A stretch of 64,000 nucleotides of DNA from Phyllostachys edulis. Its lineage: Eukaryota; Streptophyta; Magnoliopsida; Poales; Poaceae. Location of the stretch: contig CM070566.1 in assembly GCA_036346405.1 (NCBI GenBank), forward strand, positions 13,077,533 to 13,141,532, given 5' to 3'. Positions 57,390-64,000 of this stretch are shown here, in pieces. The position numbers and the translations under genes are program-made. The first letter of the stretch is position 1. Each line of letters begins with the position of its first letter. The notes below the pieces were generated by a model that saw only the letters and a program-made list of their open reading frames with translations, was not told where the DNA came from and ran no database searches.

Positions 57390-58682
57390 ATGCCCGGAGT
57401 CCCCAAGGAGGTGATCGAGCACAGGCTAGCTTTACGGCCTGACAAAGTACCCGTAAAGCAAAAATTACGGATATTTGCCCCTGATCGACGAGATGCTATC
57501 AAATCAAAATTGGATAAGCTACTTAAAGCAGGCTTTATAAGAGAGGTCAATCACCCAGAGTGGTTGGCTAATCCTGTAATGGTTAGAAAGGCAAACGGCA
57601 AATGGCGTGTGTGCATATGTGCGTAGACTTTACTGATCTTAATAAAGCTTGTCCAAAAGACGATTTTCCTTTACCTCGTATCGATCAGTTGGTTGATTCT
57701 ACTGCAGGTTGTGAAATGTTAAGTTTTTTAGATGCATATTCTGGATACCACCAGATCAATATGTGTCTAGACGATGAAGAAAAGACCGCGTTTATTACAC
57801 CATTTGGTATATTTTGCTATGTCAAAATGCCATTTGGTCTAAAAAATGCTGGCGCTTCTTTTCAACACTTAATGCAAGCAACTTTTTCATCTCAATTAGG
57901 CTGAAATCTAGAGGCCTATGTTGATGATCTAGTCATTAAAAGTATCAAGAGACTTAACCATATCACTGACCTACAAGAAACATTCGACAACCTCGGAAAA
58001 CATCGCTTAAAACTCAATCCTGAGAAGTGTGTGTTCGGAATCTCTTCGGGAAAATTACTTGGATTCCTAGTATCTATACGAGGAATCGAAGCAAATCCCA
58101 AAAAGATAAAGGCCATTCTCCAAATGCGCCCTCCAACCACAAGGAAAGAAGTCCAGAAACTCACTGGGTGCATGGCGGCTTTAAGTCGTTTCATCGCACG
58201 ACTAGGAGAAAACGGACTACCTTTCTTTAAACTTCTAAGGAAACATGAAGGTTTTGAGTGGTCGAAAGAGGCAAACGATACCTTTGAGGATGTCAAGAGG
58301 TACCTTACGAGTGCTCCTATTCTAGTCTCTCCGAGGCCAGAAGAAACACTCTTAATTTACCTAGCTGCCACGCCACAGCAAGAAGCTTGAGATTAGTCGT
58401 AAAACGTGAAAACGTACAACGACCGGTTTACTACATAAGTGAAGTTTTATACGGACCTAAGGAGCGTAACCCTCAGGTCCAAAAGCTTCTATATGCCCTC
58501 CTCATGTCTTCGAGGAAACTGCGGCATTATTTTCAGGCGCACAAAATAGTCAGGTTGCCCGAGTTTCCTTGGGAGCGATCCTCCAGAATAGGGAAACAGC
58601 GGGACGCATGACAAAATGGTCAGTCGAACTTGGGGAGTTCGACATCCATTTCGTGTCCTGAACGGCCGTTAAATCCCAGATC
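57390..58682 (+). pseudogene. element B reverse transcriptase and RNase H
   Basis: 57390-57626 contains FAPDRRDAIKSKLDKLLKAG and NPVMVRKANGKWRVC. An ~8-base repeat insertion at about 57608-57618 causes a frameshift and stop. 57602-57904 has VDFTDLNKACPKDDFPLPRI, FLDAYSGYHQI and MPFGLKNAGASFQ. TGA at 57902 (likely CGA) precedes EAYVDDLVIKS, the YVDD box near 57917. 58031-58390 has the connection block and the start of RNase H, and later fragments (58387-58611) are broken. The order and motifs are complete even though the frame is not. Confidence 0.83.
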
Positions 58683-59321
58683 TTGGCAGACTTTGTCGTC
58701 GAATGGACAAATCCTAAACCTGTTCAGGATCCCCAGTACGATTCCCACGACCAGTGGACGATGTACTTTGACAAGTCGCTTACTTTAAGTGGCTCGGGGG
58801 CTGGGGTGGTCCTGGTATCTCCTACCGGAGAGACTTTAAAGTATGCCATACAATTAAACTTTCAGGCCACTAACAACGTGGCAGAGTACAAAGGTTTGCT
58901 AGCTGGTATATGAGCAGCGAAAGTGCTCTCGATTCGCTGACTACTCGTGAGAGGAGACTCTCAACTAGTCGTGAATCAAGTCGGGAAAGAGTACCAGAGC
59001 TCTAACCCTACAATGTCTCGGTACTTATCGGAAGTACGTAAGCTTGAAAAGCATTTTTTAGGTTTCGAGGCACAATTCATCCCTCGAAAGGATAATTTTC
59101 TCGCAGACCAGCTTGCTCGAATAGCTTCTTCCCGATCTGTAGTACCAAAAGGAGTCTTCTTGGAACAACTCCAGAAGCCATCCCTGGTCGACGAACCAGA
59201 GACACCTCCTATTGAGACGGCCTCTCTAGAATACGAGGATACCTGGATGGCGCCCATCTATGAGTATCTTCAGAAGGGTTCTGTACCCGAAGACGATCTC
59301 GAGGAAGATCGCTTATCCTGA
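58683..59321 (+). pseudogene. element B archaeal-like RNase H
   Basis: WTMYFDKSLTLSGSGAGVVL has D in YFD. NNVAEYKGLLAGI is followed by TGA at 58911-58913. In a new frame are RGDSQLVVNQVGKEYQSSNP and FLADQLARIASS with the last aspartates. A linker to integrase follows to 59321. This second RNase H supports the Tat placement. Confidence 0.8.
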
Positions 59322-59330
59322 AAAGCCAAA

Positions 59331-60468
59331 ATGTATACTTTGGTTAAAGGAGTCCTATATAAACGAGGTACTCAAGGGGTGCTCATGCGATGCATTCCAC
59401 AGAGCGAAGGATTAACACTCCTTCATGACATACATGGTGGCATCTGTGGAACTCATGCTTCCTACAAAACGCTGGTCGGTAAGGCCTTTCGACAAGGTTT
59501 CTACTGGCCAACAGCCCTGTACGATGCCAAAGAGTTGGTTAAAAAGTGTGTCCAGTGCCAGTTTCATAGCAGGCAAATACACCAACCAGCTCAGGCATTA
59601 CAAACGATACCTCTATCTTGGCCTTTTGCAACCTGGGGTCTCGATATCCTAGGACCGTTCCCCAAAGCTCCAGGAGGTTTCGAGTTCCTTTTTGTGGCTA
59701 TTGATACGTTCACACAATGGGTTGAAGCCGAACCTGTTATTGGGATAACAACGGAAGCGGCAAAATGGTTTATGATGAGATCCGTAATTACTTGATTTGG
59801 AGTACCGAGTCGAATAATTACAGATAATGGTAAGCAATTTTTGAGCGCAAAATTTCAGGAATTTTGCGGTGAGTTGGGTACCAAGTTGTGTTATGCTTCT
59901 GTGGCCCATACCCAAAGTAATGGGGCAGTCGAACGTGCAAACGGCCAAATAATGAGAGGAATTAAGACTCGAGTCTTGACCAGCTCATCAAACGCCAGGG
60001 CTTGGGTACAAGAGTTACCCTCAGATATGGGCGCTCAGACGACTACCAATCGGACTACAGGTGAAACACCATTTTTTCTGGTCTTCGGAGCTGAAGCCAT
60101 GCTTCCTCCGGAACTGAAGATACGATCTACACGAGTCGAAACTTTCAAAGACTCCAACTAGGAACAACTTCGAGCGGATGATATTAATCTACTTGAAGAA
60201 AGGAGAAACCAGGCCTTAATCTGTTCAGCAGTCTACCAACAAGCCCTGCGCAGATACTACGATCGTAAGGTCCAACCTCGTAGCCTTGTTGAGGTGACTT
60301 GGTATTGAAGCTCGCCAATCCAAGTCTAATCGAACAAACTTTCTCCCAAATGGGAAGGTCCTTACACGATGGTCGAAGTTACTCGGCCAGGTCGTCTGAT
60401 TGGCAATGGAAGACGGCCGAGTTCTCTCAATTCTTGAACATCGACCACCACGCAAGTTTTATGTGTAA
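59331..60468 (+). pseudogene. element B integrase
   Basis: HHCC zinc domain (HDIHGGICGTHASYK and CVQCQF) lies in 59331-59795. The first D is in WGLDILGPFPKAPGG. A TGA at 59793 follows a frame otherwise like KWF...IT. The second D (ITDNGKQFLSAKFQEFC, 59815-59865) and the catalytic E (NGAVERANGQIMRGIK, near 59925) lie in the next frame. The GPY-type C-terminus (WEGPYTMVEVTRPG, near 60345) is scattered over frames and ends at 60468. It is dead, with several stops. Confidence 0.82.
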
Positions 60469-61348
60469 CTAACCGCTCGCATAATAAAGACTCGTGTTCT
60501 CTCTACCTCTATTGTCTTACTTTTTGAGTAGTGCTTTCATAATCTTTCGACTATATTCCAAACACCCGTTTCCTTTACATCGGGTCGAAGGCGAGTAACA
60601 TCACCTAGTCAAGTCTCTCCTCTCTGCATGTGGTCCCGCCCACTAGAAGGAGCTTCCTAGTATCGACTCGCTACTCACTTTTGCCGCCAAAACAAAGAGC
60701 TCGGGTTCTATTTAGTCGAAATATTTTTGAAAGCCAGCTCCTTTCACCTTAGTTTATTTCTTGATTATTGTGAAAAATATTCTAAGCAGAGTGCACTTTT
60801 TTATATTTATTCAACCGCTTTTGGTGTATTCGATTCGTCTCAACTAAGTCGGAAGAAGAAACACATCTAGTCGAAGTCTCTCCTCTCGCACGTGGTCTTG
60901 CCCCACTAGAAGGAACTTCCTAGATTCGTTCAGTTCCTACTCTTGCCTCCCAGGACAGACTTATCGAGTCCTCCAAAGAAGGGCGAACAATTTTTGAAGT
61001 CATCTGGATGTTTGTTTAACTCAAGTTGCTGTTCTCGATTTAATTAATCTAGTCGGAGATGGTAACATCACCTAGTCGAAGACTTTCCTCTCTGCACGTG
61101 GTCCTGCCCACTAGAAGGAACTTCCTAGTGTCGATTCGTTCCCACTTTTTCGACCAGTGCATGACAGTCGTGACCAAAAACTACAAGTTAACCAAACCTC
61201 TCCGTTTTCAGAAACCCTTTTTAACACTATTTACTTAGTTTGCCTAAACAAATTAAGAACTACTCGGCAAGATGATTTGCAGGAAAAAAAAGATGGATTG
61301 TATAATACATCGACAAAAGCTTGTTTTTTTTCACAGATTTGTTACAAA
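60469..61348. repeat. spacer with three copies of a CTAGTCGAAG...CTTCCTAG block
   Basis: Three imperfect copies (about 60605-60690, 60865-60960 and 61065-61160) share CACTAGAAGGAACTTCCTAG. The phrases ACATCACCTAGTCGAAG and CACGTGGTCCTGCCC precede it. The spacing is ~250 and ~200 bp. The core CTAGAAGGAACTTCCTAG is nearly palindromic. No sense gene is seen. Confidence 0.75.
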
Positions 61349-64000
61349 CTACTCTGAAGAGGGAGAGCCCAGTCGCATCTCCTCCGAAACCTTCCGGCCA
61401 ACTGATTGCATTTCTTCCATCAGACGACTTGCTTTTGCTTCAGGGCAACCGAAGTCTGCTTCAATTGGTTGCACATTAAGGCTAGGGTCATGAGCTTTAA
61501 GTTTTGCCAATGCATAACTTATTGCAGTTTCGACCACCTCCTTTATCGACTCAGTTTTGTTGGCCTTCAGAGTGGTCACCAGTTCTTGCAAAGCCCCGAC
61601 TTGTTCCCTAATAGTACTTATGCGAGCAGCTATCGTATCATCTTGAGGAGTTTTTCCCTCAGTATGTAGCTCACCAAGTACATTATTCAGGAGCGTGATA
61701 CTGCCTTGAAGATTAATCTTCATTGCCTCTATCTCCTGTTGGGTACGAGTCGAAGCCTCGTGGAGTTGTTTGTTTTCGACCGCTTGCTCTGAAAAGAATA
61801 AGACCGGTGAAGCAAAAATAAACTCCTAGAGGAAAAGAAAACAAAAATAATCACAGGTAAAAGATTTCCTTACCTGCTAGTCGAGAATCCAACTTCTTGA
61901 TTTCTTCATCATGGGAAGCAATGGTCTCAGCATGCTTCTTCTCCCATGATTTGATCTCCTCTACATTTGCCTTAGCAATGCGGACAATCTCGCCATAGAT
62001 CATGGTTTTATCCCTGACCTCAGTTTCGAGCCTTCCCAGTTCAAGGTCCATTTCTAAAAAAATGGGAGTAAGAAAAGGGAAAGAACTCGTAAAGGACTGC
62101 AGTAAAGAATTGCTTACCTGATAGTCGGGGTTTTAATCTCGTAATTTCTTGATCTTTATCTCTCGAGATACGAGAAATCTCGCGAATGACCAAAATTTTA
62201 TCTTGGACTTCATTCTGGAGTTTTCTCATATCATCTTCTTTTTCTAAAAGAAGCAATAGTGAGGTAAAGATCAACAACATAAGCAGTCTTAAGTTCAGCA
62301 CTTACTGTTTATCTTTTCCTGCACTTTTTCGGTTGCAGAGTTGGCTTCTTTAAGCTTCCTCAAGAGGAATTCTACTTTTTCCCATAGCTTTCTCGACTCC
62401 TCTTTTTGATAATCGAGCGAGTCGGCTAGGGTCTTTTCGTTGCTATTTAACCTGTAAAGGTTAAAAGTGGACATGAACATTATTAAATTGGTCGTAAGTT
62501 CTTCTACAACCATTGATCCAGTCGTAAGTTTTTCTACGACTATGGATCTAGTCATAAGTTCTCCTACGACAAAGCATCTGGTCATAAGCCTTTTACGACT
62601 AGTACCTAGTCGTGAGTTTTTCCGCGACAAACCCCGTAAGCACTATATAAGTAGTCAAGTCGAAAACAACTACGAAAGATAGTGACTTACCACCTTTCTG
62701 CCTGTTTGTAGAGTTCCTCTTTTTCCTGTCGTAGCTCTAGAAGTTGTCTGTGATATTCACCGACAACGGCAATTTGCTCTAGAGCTTTCTGCAAAAGGAA
62801 AGACAGTAAGAAACAAGGGAAGATTACATATATAAGTATCCTTAAATACTTACACTCATGGTTGATCGAGCAAATATCGAGTAAACCAGCTCTGGATGCT
62901 TCAGCTTGTCCACTCTCTCGACTTGATCCCACCAAACCTTCTCAAGACGCTCATTGTCAAAAGTGTCCCCTCTATTGGGAATGTCTTTGGGATGAGGGAC
63001 TCGATGGCGAGATCTAAAAACAGAAGACCCCACTATGGAAGCAGGGCCAAAGAAATCAGCACAGAAGTTGAAGTATTCCTCATCTTCTGATTCTGAAATT
63101 GCAGTTTCTCTTTGGATACCAGGAAGGAGGTCTGCAACGATTTCCTTTCCCGCACGGTGGTCAGGTACATCACCACCTTGGGCAGAGGCTTCTGCGACTG
63201 CCTCTGCTGGTTCCACGTCCATTTCAGTAGTCGTAGCTGCAACCTTAGTGGTCATGGCAGCGACCTCACTGGTTGTAGCCGCTACCTCAGTGGTTATAGC
63301 CGCTACCTCAGTGGTTGTAGCCGCTGCCTCGGTGGTTGCAGCCGCTACCTTAGTGGCCATGATTACGACTTCAGCGGTTGTGATAACCGCTTCAGGAGCC
63401 ACGACTTCTTCCACAACCCGGGCTGTGGACGATCCTTCGACCACTTCCGCTGTCATCTCTCCAATCGCTGGAGAGGCGGCAATGGGCTTCTCGATAGAAG
63501 CCACCTCGGGGGCTGAAGGAGTCAGGCTAAAACAAACAAAAGGAAAACAAGTCAAATTGTGAAAAGCAAAAGGTAAATGTTGTTCTTACACTTTAGCCTA
63601 TTTCACATACCTCTGCATCCTGGACTTGATCAGAAATTTAGGAGCTATCTTCCCGACGGAAGATTTCTTCAACTTCTTTTCTACGACCACGTCTGGTTGT
63701 AGCTCAAGTTGGAGAATAGGCTCGGCCACGACCACGTCTGGTCGTGGATCTTGAACATGGACCATCTCTCTGGTCTCCTGACTTTCCGGAGGGCCGAGAT
63801 CGGTCTCGACCACTCCAAGAGCAGTGCTACCCTCAACGGTAGGCCTGGCTGGATCAGCGTTGTCCTTCACAAAAGACATAAATTCCTTCCAGTTCTCCTT
63901 TTCTAGTTGCTTGACAAAACTAGAAGTGGCAGAAACTGTAAAAGCTTTCTTGTCATAATAAAAAGGTACCTTGGCCTTGTGGGCTTTGCGCTTAAGAGGT
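61349..64000 (-). CDS. antisense seven-exon gene (aORF) of the Tat-lineage element, 5' end outside
   Basis: Exons in coding order on the minus strand: 63611-64000 (open at the edge), 62854-63526, 62691-62788, 62306-62451, 62118-62243, 61874-62053, 61349-61788. All six introns have GT...AG ends (GTATGT, GTAAGT, GTAAGT, GTAAGT, GTAAGC and GTAAGG donors). Phase matches at every junction, giving one frame of about 683 visible residues ending in TGA at 61349-61351. The N-terminal part has PLKRKAHKAKVPFYYDKKAF. Next is an alanine/threonine-rich repeat (VAATTTE-type, ~8 residues), then SESEDEEYFNF, then long coiled coils in the last five exons. Tat elements are known to carry antisense frames here. 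Function is unknown; coiled-coil assembly is a guess. The neighbouring sense genes are broken, but this one is not. Confidence 0.82.
62490..62630. repeat. hairpin array in intron 3 of the antisense gene
   Basis: Five units, about 62490-62511, 62521-62540, 62549-62570, 62580-62600 and 62607-62629, of GTCGTAAGTTYTTCTACGAC type, ~29 bp apart. It is the same unit as in the element B LTR (53642-53757). It is entirely inside intron 62452-62690. Confidence 0.85.

Larger units (their letters stand above)
53527..64000 (+). mobile_element. Ty3/gypsy element B (Tat lineage), 3' end outside window
   Basis: 5' LTR 53527-54273, TGGCGCC-type primer site at 54276, gag, protease, reverse transcriptase, two RNase H domains and integrase to about 60468. 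A repeat-rich spacer and a large antisense spliced gene follow. The 3' LTR must lie beyond 64000. The sense genes have frameshifts and stops. Inserted in the integrase of element A, but no TSD can be tested because the right end is missing. Confidence 0.85.

Overview
The window is a nest of plant transposable elements and looks like gene-poor heterochromatin of a grass, probably Oryza or a close relative. The basis is family resemblance, recognised by eye without a database search: Tekay/RIRE3-like LTRs, a Sirevirus-type Ty1/copia element, Tat-lineage Ty3/gypsy elements with a second RNase H, a PIF/Harbinger MITE, a CACTA element, a large MULE, and an FBD-type F-box/LRR gene. No bacterial, organellar, rRNA, tRNA or CRISPR feature was seen.

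Layout, left to right. 1-5130 is decayed LTR sequence with a 1.8 kb gag-only copia element inserted at 2341-4113. A possible small inverted-repeat element follows at 5131-5965. From 5966 to 32384 lies an F-box/LRR pseudogene on the minus strand that has been blown apart. A 5'-truncated LINE (6192-20363) splits it. The LINE is itself split by an 11.3 kb Sirevirus (6703-18041, TSD CCTTT) and a Tourist-like MITE (19853-20142, TSD TTA). An 11.4 kb MULE (20986-32375, 9-bp TSD CTTCTATCT) sits upstream of the F-box remnant. 32385-35910 is mostly unassigned. A 7.5 kb CACTA element (35911-43392, TSD TGA) follows, then another gypsy LTR fragment, a cytochrome-b5 gene fragment and large tandem arrays (43553-46640). 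The right third holds two Tat-lineage Ty3/gypsy elements on the plus strand. Element A (LTR end near 47083, gag-pol to 53526) is cut inside its integrase by element B (53527 to beyond the window).

No sense retroelement gene is intact. All gag-pol frames carry stops or frameshifts, and the MULE transposase is broken. The striking exception is an antisense gene in element B (61349-64000, minus). Seven exons join with canonical splice sites and matching phase at all six junctions, giving one open frame of about 683 visible residues. It lies between pol and the expected 3' LTR. The MULE is the second point of interest: it carries a transposase followed by a plant mobile domain, plus a separate two-exon GRF-zinc-finger-like gene with its own TATA box, together with telomere-like repeats.

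Boundaries supported by target-site duplications are firm. LTR fragments without TSDs are approximate. Lineage names are recognition, not search results.
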